From Streptomyces sp. BV286 (GTDB lineage: Bacteria; Actinomycetota; Actinomycetes; Streptomycetales; Streptomycetaceae), in assembly GCF_019090165.1 (NCBI RefSeq), contig NZ_JAHRIB010000106.1, forward strand, positions 1-64,000: a DNA stretch of 64,000 bases. The letters run 5' to 3'. The notes under the pieces are model-generated. The model did not search any database. It had not been told where the DNA came from and saw only the letters and a list, made by a program, of their open reading frames with translations. The position numbers and the translations under genes were made by a program. Of this stretch, positions 42,000 through 52,257 are shown in pieces. Each line of letters opens with the position of its first letter. Positions within the stretch are counted from its first letter, which is position 1.

Positions 42000-42182
42000 G
42001 AGGGGGTCCTTCCGAGGGCTCGGACTCACTACGCGCGTACCGGTCCCAAGCCGTGCACCGTGACAGACGTTCCTCGACCAGTCGAAAAGGACCAGGTCAG
42101 GGTCGGTTCGATCCACAGTGCTCAAGCGAGGGCATGCCCCTGGTGACGGGCAGGAGGCAGCTAACAGGCAGCGCAAAGGGTC

Positions 42183-42211
42183 AGTGTAGCCACTAGGCCC
42201 ACTGATGTCCA
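42183..42211 (-). promoter_or_regulatory. rpoB promoter
   Basis: TGGACA (42206-42211), 17-nt spacer and TACACT (42183-42188) on the minus strand give a leader of about 177 nt before the TTG start. Confidence 0.65.
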
Positions 42212-42528
42212 GTGCGGGTTTTTGAAGACCCTCGTTGTTCTCAACCCCTGCTGCAAGCCACGCCCTCGATGCACATCGATACTGCCCTCTTCGCCACCGA
42301 TCCATGCCTCGGATCCGGATCGTTGTGACGACGCGTCCTGAGAATTGCGCGCTGCGTGCGGTTCGTCAAGGCCCCCCATGCCCGAACCGGGTGCTGCCAT
42401 CGTCACTTGCAACCCGTCCTGCAACCTGTCTCGCTGCCCGTCACAGGGCGGCCGGAGGCACGAACGAAGATCACCATACTCGTCGCCACCGACAGTTCAA
42501 GGCAGTCGCCGCACGGCCCCCTCGAACG
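42212..42528. other. non-coding gap between the rplJL terminator and the rpoB promoter
   Basis: About 320 nt with short, poorly biased ORFs on both strands and no clear RNA structure. I see nothing in it that I can support. Confidence 0.5.
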
Positions 42529-42566
42529 CCGAAGAGCGACCACCCAGTTGGGTGATCGCTCTTCGG
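42529..42566 (-). terminator. terminator or attenuator after rplL
   Basis: A 17-bp stem with one wobble (42529-42545 with 42550-42566) and loop agtt. It separates rplJL from the separately promoted rpoBC; partial read-through is known at this point in other bacteria. Confidence 0.75.
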
Positions 42567-42635
42567 TGCGTCAGCGTTACAGCGCTACGAAAGCGGCTGC
42601 ACACGGCCCGCAGGAGTCCTGGCGGACTCGTCGGG

Positions 42636-43016
42636 TCACTTGACCTCGACGGAGGCGCCGGCGCCCTTGAGGGACTCGGCAGCCTTCTCGGCGGCAGCCT
42701 TGTCGACCTTCTCGAGAACGGGCTTCGGGGCGCCGTCCACGAGGTCCTTGGCCTCCTTGAGACCCAGCGAGGTCAGCTCACGCACGACCTTGATGACCTG
42801 GATCTTCTTCTCGCCGGCACCCGTGAGGATGACGTCGAACTCGTCCTGCTCGGCCTCGGCCTCGGCCGGGGCGGCAGCGGCGGCGGGGCCGGCGGCGACC
42901 GCGGCGGCGGCGGTGACGTCGAACTTCTCCTCGAAGGCCTTCACGAACTCGGAGAGCTCGATGAGGGTGAGGGACTCGAACTGCGCGAGCAGCTCTTCCT
43001 GGGACAGCTTCGCCAT
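42636..43016 (-). CDS. rplL: 50S ribosomal protein L7/L12
   Basis: bL12 is the multimeric stalk protein that recruits translation factors. The 126-residue product has the dimerisation N-terminus [20 protein letters not shown], an Ala-rich hinge and the C-terminal factor-binding domain ([20 protein letters not shown] and [14 protein letters not shown]). It lies downstream of rplJ, as in nearly all bacteria. Confidence 0.98.
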   Translation of the reverse strand: MAKLSQEELLAQFESLTLIELSEFVKAFEEKFDVTAAAAVAAGPAAAAAPAEAEAEQDEFDVILTGAGEKKIQVIKVVRELTSLGLKEAKDLVDGAPKPVLEKVDKAAAEKAAESLKGAGASVEVK

Positions 43017-43125
43017 GATGGCGTCCTTCCACTAATTCGGCAGGTGCCGGATGTACTGGTGAGGCGGGCGTACGTTCGGCCCGCTACGACCGTCGCCTGG
43101 GGCGGCGGTCAATGCGCGAGCCGAG

Positions 43126-43656
43126 TTACTCGGCACCGCCCTGCTCGTCGAGCTTGACGCGAAGCGCCTCCGCGGTGCGGACGAACTTCGACGGAAGCGC
43201 CTGGAAGAGCTGCGCAGCCTGAGTCTGCTTGCCCTTCATGGCACCCGCCAGCTTGGCGAGCAGAACCTCGCGGGACTCGAGGTCCGCAAGCTTCTTGATC
43301 TCGTCGGCGGACAGCGCCTTACCGTCAAGGACACCGCCCTTGATGACGAGGTTGGGGTTGTCCTTGGCGAAGTCACGAAGACCCTTCGCCGACGTCACCG
43401 GGTCACCGGTGATGAAGGCAACCGCCGTCGGACCGTTGAACAGGTCGTCGAGCGTAGAGATCCCGGCCTCGTTGGCCGCGATCTTGGTCAGCGTGTTCTT
43501 CACCACGGCGTACTGGGCGTCTTCACCGAGCGAACGACGCAGCGTCTTGAGCTGCGCCACGGTGAGACCCCGGTACTCGGTCAGCACAGCGGCGTTCGAG
43601 CTGCGGAACTGGTCCGCGAGCTCGGCTACCGCGGCAGCCTTGTCGGGCCTTGCCAT
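43126..43656 (-). CDS. rplJ: 50S ribosomal protein L10
   Basis: uL10 anchors the L12 stalk and represses its own operon by binding the leader. The 176-residue product has [55 protein letters not shown] and the C-terminal L12-binding helix. ATG 43654-43656 follows GGAGG. Confidence 0.98.
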   Translation of the reverse strand: MARPDKAAAVAELADQFRSSNAAVLTEYRGLTVAQLKTLRRSLGEDAQYAVVKNTLTKIAANEAGISTLDDLFNGPTAVAFITGDPVTSAKGLRDFAKDNPNLVIKGGVLDGKALSADEIKKLADLESREVLLAKLAGAMKGKQTQAAQLFQALPSKFVRTAEALRVKLDEQGGAE

Positions 43657-43893
43657 AAGCGTGGCCTCCTTCCGGGTGATGAGGACCGCTCAGAAGGAGA
43701 CTGGGAAAACGAAACGCCCCGGCGCAGGCGCACGGGGCGTGACTCGACCGAACGGATCCGCACGAAGTGCGGGAGTGTCCGGGAGCTCATCCACAGTCAC
43801 CTGCGCGGGTCGTCCGCAATCCAGCGGATCCTTCGGTCACCGATTCCTCTTGCGAGAACACGGCAACGACCAGCGGTCTTTGGCTTCTGTGGA
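43657..43893 (-). promoter_or_regulatory. L10-type leader of rplJL
   Basis: About 230 nt of transcribed leader contains an 8-bp GC hairpin (43714-43721 with 43733-43740, arms acgccccg and cggggcgt). In other bacteria L10/L12 binds a leader here to control translation. Assignment is by position; I did not verify the kink-turn. Confidence 0.5.
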
Positions 43894-43923
43894 AGGTTAC
43901 GTGAACGGGGCACTGTCAAGCAA
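43894..43923 (-). promoter_or_regulatory. rplJ promoter
   Basis: TAACCT (43894-43899) with TTGCTT (43918-43923) at 18-nt spacing. An overlapping perfect TTGACA (43914-43919) is at only 14 nt, too close for standard use. Confidence 0.45.
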
Positions 43924-43965
43924 ATCCGTGCGGCGGCCGTCTTCCTGCCCGGGCCGACGCGGATG

Positions 43966-44844
43966 TCAGCTCTCGATGTCGCCCATCATCTCGGCCAGGT
44001 CCATGGTGTCCTTGGCGGGCGGCGCGGTGACCTTCACGGGCTTGTTGTAGTCGATGAAGGTGATCACCATGTCGAGCTTGCCCTTGTCGGCGTCGCCCTT
44101 CATGCGGAACTGCTTCGTGCGGTCCTCGCCGTCGACCCACATGTCCATCGTGAGCTCGTCGACGCCCATCTTCTCGTACTGCTCAAGGCTCTTCTCGCGC
44201 TGCTCGCGCGTGGCCTTGCTCTCGTCCTTCAGGGACTTGCGGAACTGGTCGAGGGTGACCGTGCCCTGGTAGTGCGTGGTCTCGACGCCGTCGATCTTCT
44301 CGGAGCCGACCTTCCGCACGTCCTTCGAACCGGTGAGGAAGGTGGACTCCTGGGCCGGGTTCTTGTCGGCCGCTCCCGCACCCGGGGCCGAGCCGCCCAT
44401 CGCGTCCTCGCCGAGCGCGGACAGGTCGAACTTGATCCAGCTCTTGCCGTCCATCTCCTTGGCCGCCGCGGCGCCCCCGCCTATGTACATGGCCTTGTCG
44501 ACCAGGCGGATCTCCGCGGTGCCGTCCTTGCCCTGGTCGAGGGCGGTCATCTTCATGCTCATGGCGACGTCGGGCTTCATCCGCATCTGGGCCTCGGCCT
44601 GGACGCGCCCCTCCTCCGGAGTCGTGCCCTTCATCCGGTAGCTGAGGGAGGTGATGTCCTCCGTGTTCTTCGCCGCCTTGGCCACGGCCGCGGCGGGCGT
44701 CATCTTCGGCGATGACTCGCCGGCGCCTTTGTCCTTGGCGCCGGAGTCCTCCGAACAGCCGGCCACACCCCCGCCGAGGACGAGTACGGCGAGCGCCGCG
44801 CCCGTCGCCCTGTGACGTACGGATCCGCGTACAGAAAGCTTCAT
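43966..44844 (-). CDS. lipoprotein, paralogue of the next upstream gene
   Basis: Predicted secreted lipoprotein of 292 residues with a lipobox (VLGGGVAGC). It contains [53 protein letters not shown] and a C-terminal beta-rich part ([17 protein letters not shown]). This pattern resembles the LppX/LprAFG-like lipid-binding folds, but the family is uncertain. GGGGGGAACC precedes the ATG. The adjacent upstream gene has the same layout. Confidence 0.8.
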   Translation of the reverse strand: MKLSVRGSVRHRATGAALAVLVLGGGVAGCSEDSGAKDKGAGESSPKMTPAAAVAKAAKNTEDITSLSYRMKGTTPEEGRVQAEAQMRMKPDVAMSMKMTALDQGKDGTAEIRLVDKAMYIGGGAAAAKEMDGKSWIKFDLSALGEDAMGGSAPGAGAADKNPAQESTFLTGSKDVRKVGSEKIDGVETTHYQGTVTLDQFRKSLKDESKATREQREKSLEQYEKMGVDELTMDMWVDGEDRTKQFRMKGDADKGKLDMVITFIDYNKPVKVTAPPAKDTMDLAEMMGDIES

Positions 44845-44967
44845 GGTTCCCCCCTAGGAACAGATGAACGACTCACAGACAGGGCGCGAGCGTATCCCAG
44901 GGGAACCCAGGCGGTCCTCCGAGTTGTCATGGGGCCTGTGTGACGCCTGTGACGACTCGGAGGGTTC

Positions 44968-45867
44968 TCAGGCCGCCGGCTGCGTCTGCATCAGGTCCTT
45001 GAAGTCGGCGGTGTCGGCCGCCGGGGGCTCCTCCGTGGAGACCTTCACGCCGTAGTCGCTGTAGTACGCCGTCGAGGACATCGAGCCGGTCGCCAGCTCG
45101 CCCTTCTCGACCTTCTTGACCAGCAGGTCCTCGTCGTTCACCCAGATGTCGATCTTCTCGGTGGTCACCCCGGCCTGCTCCAGCTGGCGCTTCATGTCGG
45201 CCAGCTGCTTCTCGCTGAGGTTCGAGCTCTTGCCCGCGAGGTCCGCGACGTCGACCGTGCCCGAGTAGTGCGTGGTGTTCTCGCCTCGCACGTTCTCCTC
45301 GCCGACCTTCCGGACGTCCCCGGAGGCCAGCAGGAGCTTCACCGACTGGTTCGGTGTGGTGTTCTGCATCTGGTCCTTCATGTACGCGCCCGATCCGCCG
45401 GCGAGGTCCGCCAGGTCGTCGTACGCGTACTTGATCCAGTGCTTGCCGCCGGACTGCTCGGCGAACTTGTCGCCCATCTTCGCGTAGTAGGCGTCCGGCA
45501 GGTAGCGGGCCTCCATGGAGGTCGTGCCCATCTGGCGCATCTGGTCGGCCATCGTGCCGCCGGTGTACGTGATCGTCAGGTTGCCGGTGAGGCCGTCGGC
45601 CCAGCCGAGGGCGCCGTCCGCCTCCATCGACATCAGCGTGCCCATGGTCGTGGTGGACTCGACCTTGGCGGAGTCCGCCTTGTCGGTGCTCTTCTCCACG
45701 GTGCGCAGCGCCGCGATCGGATTGACCTGGGCCTTGGCCTTGCCGGCCGACTTGCCGTCCTCCCCCGAGCCCCCGCCGGAGTCCGAGCCGCTACAGGCCG
45801 CGGCTCCGGTCAGAGCGGCGGCCACCGCTATCGAGACGGTCACGCGGCGCGCGGTCGTGGTCTTCAT
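44968..45867 (-). CDS. lipoprotein, paralogue of the next downstream gene
   Basis: Predicted secreted lipoprotein of 299 residues with signal and lipobox ALTGAAAC. It shares KHWIKYAYDDLADLAG, DVRKVGEENVRGENTTHYSG and IDIWVNDEDLLVKKVEKGEL with the neighbour, so the pair probably arose by tandem duplication. LppX/LprAFG-like is possible, not certain. It lies between rplA and rplJ, with the rplA terminator just upstream. Confidence 0.8.
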   Translation of the reverse strand: MKTTTARRVTVSIAVAAALTGAAACSGSDSGGGSGEDGKSAGKAKAQVNPIAALRTVEKSTDKADSAKVESTTTMGTLMSMEADGALGWADGLTGNLTITYTGGTMADQMRQMGTTSMEARYLPDAYYAKMGDKFAEQSGGKHWIKYAYDDLADLAGGSGAYMKDQMQNTTPNQSVKLLLASGDVRKVGEENVRGENTTHYSGTVDVADLAGKSSNLSEKQLADMKRQLEQAGVTTEKIDIWVNDEDLLVKKVEKGELATGSMSSTAYYSDYGVKVSTEEPPAADTADFKDLMQTQPAA

Positions 45868-45951
45868 TTGTCCCCCTATGCGATTCCTGTGCCCCGCACG
45901 CTAGCGCAGGCCACCGACACCCGGCCCGGAAACGGAGCCCGGACAGAAAGA

Positions 45952-45988
45952 GACGGGCCCCGCACCTCGAAAGGTTGCGGGGCCCGTC
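45952..45988 (-). terminator. terminator of rplKA
   Basis: A 13-bp stem (45952-45964 with 45976-45988) around a loop that can extend the pairing (cct cgaa agg) lies 42 nt after the rplA stop. Confidence 0.8.
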
Positions 45989-46030
45989 CTGGAATCGCGT
46001 CGCGACGCGGCTGCCGGGTGAGCGTCAGGC

Positions 46031-46756
46031 TCAGACGGCGGCCGGGTCCTCCTCGACGAGGAGGTTGCGGGTGCGGTTCGAGTCGACCGGAATGCCGGGG
46101 CCGATCGTGGTGCTGATGGAGGCCTTCTTGATGTAACGGCCCTTGGCGGCCGACGGCTTCAGACGAAGGATCTCGTCGAGCGCGGCGCCGTAGTTCTCCA
46201 CCAGCTGGGTGTCGTCGAAGGACACCTTGCCGATGATGAAGTGCAGGTTCGAGTGCTTGTCGACGCGGAACTCGATCTTGCCGCCCTTGATCTCGGTCAC
46301 GGCCTTGGCCACGTCCGGGGTCACGGTGCCGGTCTTCGGGTTCGGCATGAGACCACGCGGGCCGAGGACACGGCCCAGGCGGCCGACCTTGCCCATGAGG
46401 TCGGGGGTGGCGACGACGGCGTCGAAGTCCAGACGCCCCTTCGCCACCTCGTCGATGAGCTCGTCGGAGCCGACGATGTCGGCGCCCGCGGCGGTCGCGG
46501 CCTCGGCACGGTCACCGGTCGCGAAGACCAGGACCCGGGCGGTCTTACCGGTGCCGTGCGGGAGGTTCACGGTGCCACGGACCATCTGGTCGGCCTTGCG
46601 CGGGTCGACACCCAGACGGAAGGCGACCTCGACGGTGCCGTCGAACTTGGACGTGGAGGTCTCCTTGGCGAGACGGACGGCCTCGAGCGGGGCGTACTGC
46701 TTCTCCCGGTCGATCTTGGCGTCCGAAGCGCGGAGAGACTTGCTGCGCTTGCTCAC
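46031..46756 (-). CDS. rplA: 50S ribosomal protein L1
   Basis: uL1 forms the mobile stalk that guides E-site tRNA and represses the L11 operon in other bacteria. The 241-residue product starts [20 protein letters not shown] and has [20 protein letters not shown] and [21 protein letters not shown] longer in-frame ORF exists, but the GTG at 46754-46756 gives the expected length. It follows rplK by 79 nt. Confidence 0.97.
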   Translation of the reverse strand: MSKRSKSLRASDAKIDREKQYAPLEAVRLAKETSTSKFDGTVEVAFRLGVDPRKADQMVRGTVNLPHGTGKTARVLVFATGDRAEAATAAGADIVGSDELIDEVAKGRLDFDAVVATPDLMGKVGRLGRVLGPRGLMPNPKTGTVTPDVAKAVTEIKGGKIEFRVDKHSNLHFIIGKVSFDDTQLVENYGAALDEILRLKPSAAKGRYIKKASISTTIGPGIPVDSNRTRNLLVEEDPAAV

Positions 46757-46835
46757 TACTGCTCCTGTGTGTTCTGAGGAGGCGTGGTGCGGGCCGAGCA
46801 GGCCCTGCCACGGTGTTCTACAGGGGTGGTGGGGG

Positions 46836-47270
46836 TCAGCCCTCGACCGTGATGCCCATGGAACGGGCGGTGCCGGCGATGATCTTCGACGCGGCGTCCA
46901 GGTCGTTCGCGTTGAGGTCGGGCATCTTGGTGGTGGCGATCTCGCGGACCTGCGCCTGGGTGATCTTGGCGACCTTGGTCTTGTGCGGCTCGCCGGAGCC
47001 CTTCTCGACACCAGCGGCCTTGAGGATCATCTTCGCGGCCGGCGGGGTCTTGGTGATGAAGGTGAAGGAGCGGTCTTCGTAGACCGTGATCTCCACCGGG
47101 ATGACCCAGCCACGCTGCGACTCGGTCGCGGCGTTGTAGGCCTTGCAGAACTCCATGATGTTGACGCCGTGCTGGCCCAGTGCGGGGCCGACCGGCGGAG
47201 CCGGGTTGGCCGCACCGGCCTGGATCTGGAGCTTGATGAGCCCCGTGACCTTCTTCTTCTTGGGAGGCAT
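46836..47270 (-). CDS. rplK: 50S ribosomal protein L11
   Basis: uL11 binds the GTPase-associated rRNA together with thiopeptides such as thiostrepton. The 144-residue product has [40 protein letters not shown] and the C-terminal rRNA-binding domain ([14 protein letters not shown]). The N-terminal prolines important for thiopeptide sensitivity are present. Confidence 0.98.
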
Positions 47271-47341
47271 TGCTCTCTCCGGGTCCTAGTGAGAGTTTCC
47301 AGCCGCCATTCCGGATCATCCGGACGGAGGCATACCGCACA

Positions 47342-47369
47342 ACGATAACGGGTATCTGTGCGCGGCCAA
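47342..47369 (-). promoter_or_regulatory. putative rplK promoter
   Basis: TTGGCC (47364-47369), 16-nt spacer and TATCGT (47342-47347) on the minus strand, directly after the nusG terminator. Confidence 0.45.
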
Positions 47370-47372
47370 AAA

Positions 47373-47417
47373 CCGAGCAGGTCAGACGGGCTGCGAGAGC
47401 CTGTCTGACCTGGTCGG
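47373..47417 (-). terminator. terminator after nusG
   Basis: A 15-nt arm (47373-47387) pairs with 47403-47417 at 14 of 15 positions, and the loop contains a further short stem. It is followed in the minus direction by TTTTTGG. Confidence 0.75.
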
Positions 47418-47439
47418 AGGCATACGGTCCGAAAGAACG

Positions 47440-48333
47440 TCAGTTCTTCTGGATCTGGTCGAAGCTCAGCTCGACCGGGGTCTCGCGGCCGAAGATCTCG
47501 ACGAGGCCCTTGACCTTCTTCGAGTCGGCGTTGATCTCGTTGATGGTCGCCTGCAGCGTGGCGAACGGGCCGTCGGTGACGGTGACCGAGTCGCCCACCT
47601 CGAAGTCCAGCACCTGGACCTCGAGCTTGCGGGACGGAGCCGGCTTGCCCTCGGCCTCGGCGGCCTCGCGGGCGGCCTTCTCCTCGGCCTCGGGAGCGAG
47701 CATCTTGACGATCTCGTCCAGCGTCAGCGGGTACGGGTCGTAGGCGTTGCCCACGAAGCCGGTGACACCGGGAGTGTTGCGGACGACGCCCCAGGACTCG
47801 TTCGTCAGGTCCATGCGCACCAGCACGTAGCCGGGGAGCTTGTTCTGCTTGACGGTCTTGCGCTCGCCGTTCTTGATCTGCGCGACCTCTTCCTGCGGCA
47901 CCTCGGCCGCGAAGATGAAGTCCTCGACGTTCAGGGAGACGGCGCGCTGCTCGAGGTTGGTCTTCACGCGGTTCTCGTAACCGGCGTACGTGTGGATGAC
48001 GTACCACTCGCCGGGCAGCGTGCGGAGCTCCTCGCGGAGGGCGGTCACGGGGTCGACCGGCTCGGTCTCCTCCTCGGCTTCCGCTTCCTCTGCCTCTTCG
48101 CCTTCTTCGCCGTCGGTCTCGTCGGAGACCGGCTCGTCGGCGGCGTCCTCGTCGGCTTCGAGCTCCTCGCCGGACTCGTCCTCGACGTGCAGGGCAGCCT
48201 CTTCGGCGGCGTCGTCCGCGGCGGCGTCGGCAGCCTCGACCTGGTCCTCGACGTCCGCGCCCTCGACGATGTCGAGTTCGTCGTCACGGGACTCGACCGA
48301 CTCGACGGCATCGTTCAGGTTCGGGTCAGACAC
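47440..48333 (-). CDS. nusG: transcription antitermination/termination factor NusG
   Basis: NusG couples RNA polymerase to Rho or ribosomes (via S10). The 297-residue product has a long Glu/Asp/Ala-rich N-terminal extension of about 95 residues, then the NGN domain ([49 protein letters not shown]) and a C-terminal KOW domain ([20 protein letters not shown]). The GTG at 48331-48333 gives the Streptomyces N-terminus ([10 protein letters not shown]); an ATG 8 codons earlier has no ribosome site. Confidence 0.95.
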   Translation of the reverse strand: MSDPNLNDAVESVESRDDELDIVEGADVEDQVEAADAAADDAAEEAALHVEDESGEELEADEDAADEPVSDETDGEEGEEAEEAEAEEETEPVDPVTALREELRTLPGEWYVIHTYAGYENRVKTNLEQRAVSLNVEDFIFAAEVPQEEVAQIKNGERKTVKQNKLPGYVLVRMDLTNESWGVVRNTPGVTGFVGNAYDPYPLTLDEIVKMLAPEAEEKAAREAAEAEGKPAPSRKLEVQVLDFEVGDSVTVTDGPFATLQATINEINADSKKVKGLVEIFGRETPVELSFDQIQKN

Positions 48334-48410
48334 GGTGGCTGCTTCTTCCTGGATCATGGGGGTGGAACACGCGAAAGCGGGCGCCGGGTACGGCGCCCTT
48401 CGCGCTTGGC

Positions 48411-48698
48411 CTAGCCGAAGACGTACTTGGCGGCCTTGTCGAGTCCGAAGTCAATCACAGTCACCAGACCGATCATGATGACAACGAACACAATCACCAC
48501 TGTGGTGTACGTCGTCAGCTGATTGCGGGTCGGCCAGACGACCTTGCGGAGTTCCGCGACGATCTGGCGGTAGAAGAGAGCGAGGCGCTTCAGCGGGCCC
48601 TTCTTGGCACGCTTACCGCCCTTGCGGCCCTTCTTCTGGGACTCCGGCGCCTCATCCTGGGCATCAGGCATGTCGATGGAGCCCACGGCGTCCGTCAC
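48411..48698 (-). CDS. secE: preprotein translocase subunit SecE
   Basis: SecE clamps SecY. The 95-residue product has a Lys-rich cytoplasmic part ([20 protein letters not shown]), the conserved [20 protein letters not shown] amphipathic helix and one membrane helix ([20 protein letters not shown]). GTG start at 48696-48698. It lies 77 nt before nusG and 109 nt after tRNA-Trp. Confidence 0.96.
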   Translation of the reverse strand: MTDAVGSIDMPDAQDEAPESQKKGRKGGKRAKKGPLKRLALFYRQIVAELRKVVWPTRNQLTTYTTVVIVFVVIMIGLVTVIDFGLDKAAKYVFG

Positions 48699-48807
48699 TC
48701 GTCCTCACCTGATTCCGGGTCGTGGCCGTGCCGCGCCCGGTATGAGCCGCACGGCGGTGCAATGCAGTACGTACATGCGCACACATCCTGGCGAAAGGAG
48801 TGTGTAG

Positions 48808-48880
48808 CAGGGCCGGAGGGACTTGAACCCCCAACCGCTGGTTTTGGAGACCAGTGCTCTACCAATTGAGCTACGACCCT
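48808..48880 (-). tRNA. tRNA-Trp (anticodon CCA)
   Basis: A full cloverleaf reads on the minus strand: acceptor AGGGTCG with CGGCCCT, anticodon loop CTCCAAA, and TpsiC loop GGTTCAAGTCC. The CCA end is not encoded. It precedes secE-nusG, as in mycobacteria. Confidence 0.97.
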
Positions 48881-49105
48881 TTGCTTCCCTCACAACGTAC
48901 CGCATCCGCCCGGGTGCTCGGTGTGCACCGGGAGAGCGCGGCCGGTGAAGGCCAACGAGGTGAGAGTGTACGTGGTCGGCGGCCGGTCGTCGAACAGAAA
49001 GTGTCCGTACGGACTTTGTGCGTGCTCGCCCCGGGCCCCGTCCGGCGCTGCTCAGTCTGTGAAACCGGTGTGCCGGGGAGGTTTCCGGTCTGGAACGATG
49101 GGCCC

Positions 49106-50332
49106 ATGAGCGCTGCAACCCCTCCCACCGAGCGCCGGGTCTCCGCCCGGATCGGTGCGATCTCCGAGTCCGCCACCCTCGCCGTGGACGCCAAGGCCAA
49201 GGCCCTCAAGGCCGCGGGACGTCCGGTGATCGGCTTCGGCGCCGGTGAGCCCGACTTCCCGACGCCTGACTACATCGTCGAGGCCGCCATCGAGGCCTGC
49301 AAGAACCCGAAGTACCACCGCTACACGCCGGCCGGCGGCCTTCCCGAGCTGAAGGCGGCGATCGTCGCCAAGACGCTGCGCGACTCCGGCTACGAGGTGG
49401 ACGCCTCCCAGGTCCTGGTGACCAACGGCGGCAAGCAGGCCATCTACGAGGCGTTCGCCGCGATCCTCGACCCGGGCGACGAGGTCATCGTCCCGGCCCC
49501 GTACTGGACGACGTACCCCGAGTCGATCCGTCTGGCCGGCGGTGTCCCGGTCGACGTCGTCGCGGACGAGACCACCGGCTACCGCGTCTCGGTCGAGCAG
49601 CTGGAGGCCGCCCGTACGGAGAAGACGAAGGTCGTCCTCTTCGTGTCGCCGTCCAACCCGACGGGCGCGGTCTACAGCGCCGAGGACACCGAGGCGATCG
49701 GCCGCTGGGCCGTCGAGCACGGCCTGTGGGTGATGACGGACGAGATCTACGAGCACCTCGTCTACGGGGACGCGAAGTTCACCTCGCTGCCGGCGGTCCT
49801 GCCGGAGCTGCGGGACAAGTGCATCGTGGTCAACGGCGTCGCGAAGACGTACGCGATGACCGGCTGGCGGGTCGGGTGGATCATCGGCCCCAAGGACGTC
49901 GTCAAGGCGGCCGCGAACCTGCAGTCGCACGCCACCTCGAACGTCGCCAACGTCTCCCAGATCGCCGCGCTGGCCGCCGTCTCCGGCGACCTGGAGGCCG
50001 TGGCGACGATGCGCGAGTCCTTCGACCGCCGCCGCAGGACGATCGTGCGGATGCTGAACGAGATCGACGGCGTGCTCTGCCCCGAGCCCGAGGGCGCCTT
50101 CTACGCGTACCCCTCGGTGAAGGCCCTTCTCGGCAAGGAGATCCGCGGCAGGCGCCCGCAGGACTCCGTCGAGCTGGCCGCCCTGATCCTGGAGGAGGCC
50201 GAGGTCGCGGTCGTCCCGGGCGAGGCCTTCGGCACGCCGGGCTACCTGCGGCTCTCGTACGCGCTGGGTGACGAGGACCTCGTCGAGGGCGTCTCGCGGA
50301 TCCAGAAGCTGCTGGCCGAGGCCACGGACTGA
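49106..50332 (+). CDS. aspC: aspartate aminotransferase, class I/II
   Basis: PLP-dependent transfer of amino groups between aspartate and 2-oxoglutarate. The 408-residue product has [60 protein letters not shown] and the PLP lysine in [19 protein letters not shown] chose the ATG at 49106 ([11 protein letters not shown]); an ATG three codons upstream is possible. It diverges from tRNA-Trp and ends before a strong hairpin. Confidence 0.93.
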   Translation: MSAATPPTERRVSARIGAISESATLAVDAKAKALKAAGRPVIGFGAGEPDFPTPDYIVEAAIEACKNPKYHRYTPAGGLPELKAAIVAKTLRDSGYEVDASQVLVTNGGKQAIYEAFAAILDPGDEVIVPAPYWTTYPESIRLAGGVPVDVVADETTGYRVSVEQLEAARTEKTKVVLFVSPSNPTGAVYSAEDTEAIGRWAVEHGLWVMTDEIYEHLVYGDAKFTSLPAVLPELRDKCIVVNGVAKTYAMTGWRVGWIIGPKDVVKAAANLQSHATSNVANVSQIAALAAVSGDLEAVATMRESFDRRRRTIVRMLNEIDGVLCPEPEGAFYAYPSVKALLGKEIRGRRPQDSVELAALILEEAEVAVVPGEAFGTPGYLRLSYALGDEDLVEGVSRIQKLLAEATD

Positions 50333-50353
50333 CCTGCTCAGCCTGACCGATCG

Positions 50354-50384
50354 GCGGGCCGCCTCCCTCTGGGGGGCGGCCCGC
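50354..50384 (+). terminator. terminator after aspC
   Basis: A 10-bp GC stem (50354-50363 with 50375-50384) is followed by ttcttcgtctcttcg. Confidence 0.75.
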
Positions 50385-50465
50385 TTCTTCGTCTCTTCGT
50401 GCGAGCAAGACCACGTTCAGGGAAAGCGCTACCGATACGGGAGCGGCGTACGGCAGGATCCTGGA

Positions 50466-51494
50466 ATGGAGCACGTACGTGATGTCTCTGAGCTGCCCAA
50501 AGCCCATCTGCATCTGCACTTCACCGGATCGATGCGGCACACCACCCTGCTGGAACTGGCCGACAAGCACGGGATCCATCTGCCCGACGCGTTGACCAGC
50601 GCGGAGCCTCCCAAGCTGCGGGCGACGGACGAGCGCGGCTGGTTCCGCTTCCAGCGGCTGTACGACGCGGCGCGGTCGTGTCTCAGAGACGCGGAGGACA
50701 TTCAGCGGCTCGTCCGTGAGGCCGCCGAGGAGGACATCAAGGACGGCTCGGGCTGGCTGGAGATCCAGGTCGACCCGACGTCGTACGCGCCGCGCCTGGG
50801 CGGCCTGATCCCCGCCCTGGAGGTCATTCTGGACGCGGTGGACACGACCGCGCGCGAGACCGGGCTCGGCATGCGGGTCCTGGTGGCCGCGAACCGGATG
50901 AAGCACCCGCTGGACGCCCGCACGCTGGCCCGGCTGGCCGTGCGCTACGCGGACCGCGGCATCGTCGGTTTCGGGCTCTCCAACGACGAGCGCCGGGGCA
51001 TGGCCCGGGACTTCGACCGGGCCTTCGCCATCGCCCGGGAGGGCGGGCTGCTGGCGGCGCCGCACGGCGGTGAACTCACGGGCCCGGCGTCCGTACGCGA
51101 CTGCCTGGACGACCTGCACGCCTCGCGCATCGGGCACGGGGTGCGGGCGGCCGAGGACCCGCGGCTGCTGAAGCGGCTCGCGGACCGGGGCATCACCTGT
51201 GAGGTCTGCCCGGCGTCGAACGTCGCCCTCGGGGTGTACGAGAAGCCGGAGGACGTCCCCCTGCGCACGCTGTTCGAGGCGGGCGTTCCCATGGCGCTCG
51301 GTGCGGACGACCCGCTGCTGTTCGGCTCGCGGCTGGCCGCCCAGTACGACATCGCGCGCCGCCACCACGGGTTCACGGACGCCGAACTGGCCGAGCTGGC
51401 ACGGCAGTCGGTACGGGGCTCGGCGGCCCCGCACGACGTCAGGGAGAAGCTGCTGTCCGGGATCGACGACTGGCTGACCGCCCCGGTTGCCTGA
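50466..51494 (+). CDS. adenosine deaminase family protein
   Basis: Purine salvage: hydrolytic deamination of adenosine or a related nucleoside. The 342-residue protein has the metal-binding PKAHLHLHFTGSM, the helix GFGLSNDERRGMARDFDRAF, APHGGELTGPASVR and the terminal GADDPLLFGS. The GSM segment differs from the usual HxDG, so substrate preference may differ. A longer in-frame ORF exists; ATG 50466 gives the family N-terminus. Its 3' end overlaps the converging gene by 56 nt. Confidence 0.88.
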   Translation: MEHVRDVSELPKAHLHLHFTGSMRHTTLLELADKHGIHLPDALTSAEPPKLRATDERGWFRFQRLYDAARSCLRDAEDIQRLVREAAEEDIKDGSGWLEIQVDPTSYAPRLGGLIPALEVILDAVDTTARETGLGMRVLVAANRMKHPLDARTLARLAVRYADRGIVGFGLSNDERRGMARDFDRAFAIAREGGLLAAPHGGELTGPASVRDCLDDLHASRIGHGVRAAEDPRLLKRLADRGITCEVCPASNVALGVYEKPEDVPLRTLFEAGVPMALGADDPLLFGSRLAAQYDIARRHHGFTDAELAELARQSVRGSAAPHDVREKLLSGIDDWLTAPVA

Positions 51495-52158
51495 AGTGGT
51501 CGTAGGGCGGATACGCCTGGAAGCCGATGTCCAGCTCCGCCCCTCGCCCCAAGGTCAGGGGCAGGTGCGTGGAGAGCGAGGTGACCAGCACGTCCTGCCC
51601 CTCGGCGGCCCTCTTGCCGAGCGGGCCGAAGCCTGCCGCCAGCTCCAGGTGCACGGACGCCGAGGCGAAGGTGTCCCGGGCGCCGAAGAGGAACAGTGTC
51701 CGGGCGTGGACGGCGGGCTGGATCCGGTCGACCCGGTCGAGGTGGTCCCAGCGCTGGTCCCAGCGGGCCTGCCAGTCGGCGGCGTGGCGCGCGGTACGCC
51801 GCTCGTCGGTGCGGACGGTGGCCGGGGTGCCCCGGGCTGCCCCGCGGCGCAGGGCCGGCCAGGAGGAGGGCCGCAGGCCGAGCGACTGGTGGACGAGGAC
51901 CAGATCGACCGGCACGCCGGGCGCGAACGTCCGGGGGACCCCTTCCCGCAGCGGGACATGGACGACGGTGTGCGGGGAGTACGCGGCGAACGAGAACAGT
52001 GCGGCGAGGCGGGACAGCCCGTCGTGGTCCCCGACCAGATAGCCCCAGTCCCGCATGGGGTCGCTGAGGGTGGTTCGTCGCAGCGCCGGGCGCGGCCGGA
52101 CGACCCGGAACGCGTACCGGCCGGCTCTCGGCCTGGACTCGCTGACCCTCAGCCGCAC
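51439..52158 (-). CDS. hypothetical protein (239 aa)
   Basis: Unrecognised soluble, arginine-rich protein beginning MRLRVSESRPRAGRYAFRVV, with GYLVGDHDGLSRLAALFSFA and VDLVLVHQSLGLRPSSWPAL. No signal, membrane or metal motif. The 3' end converges on and overlaps the adenosine deaminase gene. Codon use is normal for the genome, which supports a real gene. It may be conserved in Streptomyces at this place, but I cannot name it. Confidence 0.7.
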   Translation of the reverse strand: MRLRVSESRPRAGRYAFRVVRPRPALRRTTLSDPMRDWGYLVGDHDGLSRLAALFSFAAYSPHTVVHVPLREGVPRTFAPGVPVDLVLVHQSLGLRPSSWPALRRGAARGTPATVRTDERRTARHAADWQARWDQRWDHLDRVDRIQPAVHARTLFLFGARDTFASASVHLELAAGFGPLGKRAAEGQDVLVTSLSTHLPLTLGRGAELDIGFQAYPPYDHFRQPGRSASRRSRTAASP

Positions 52159-52257
52159 GGGAGATGCCTCATGGGCTCAGGGTGATCGCCCGGCGCGGGC
52201 CCGGCAAGCGAATATCCCGCCGCCGCGCCGGGGGCGACGGGTCTCGGGGCGGCGGTC

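Noticed and set aside
42235..42555. Plus-strand ORFs between rplL and rpoB
   Set aside because: Poor codon bias, no family motif, and they run through the rplL terminator.
43914..43919. Perfect TTGACA as the rplJ -35 box
   Set aside because: Only 14 nt from the best -10 (TAACCT), too short for standard sigma factors; TTGCTT at 18 nt fits better.
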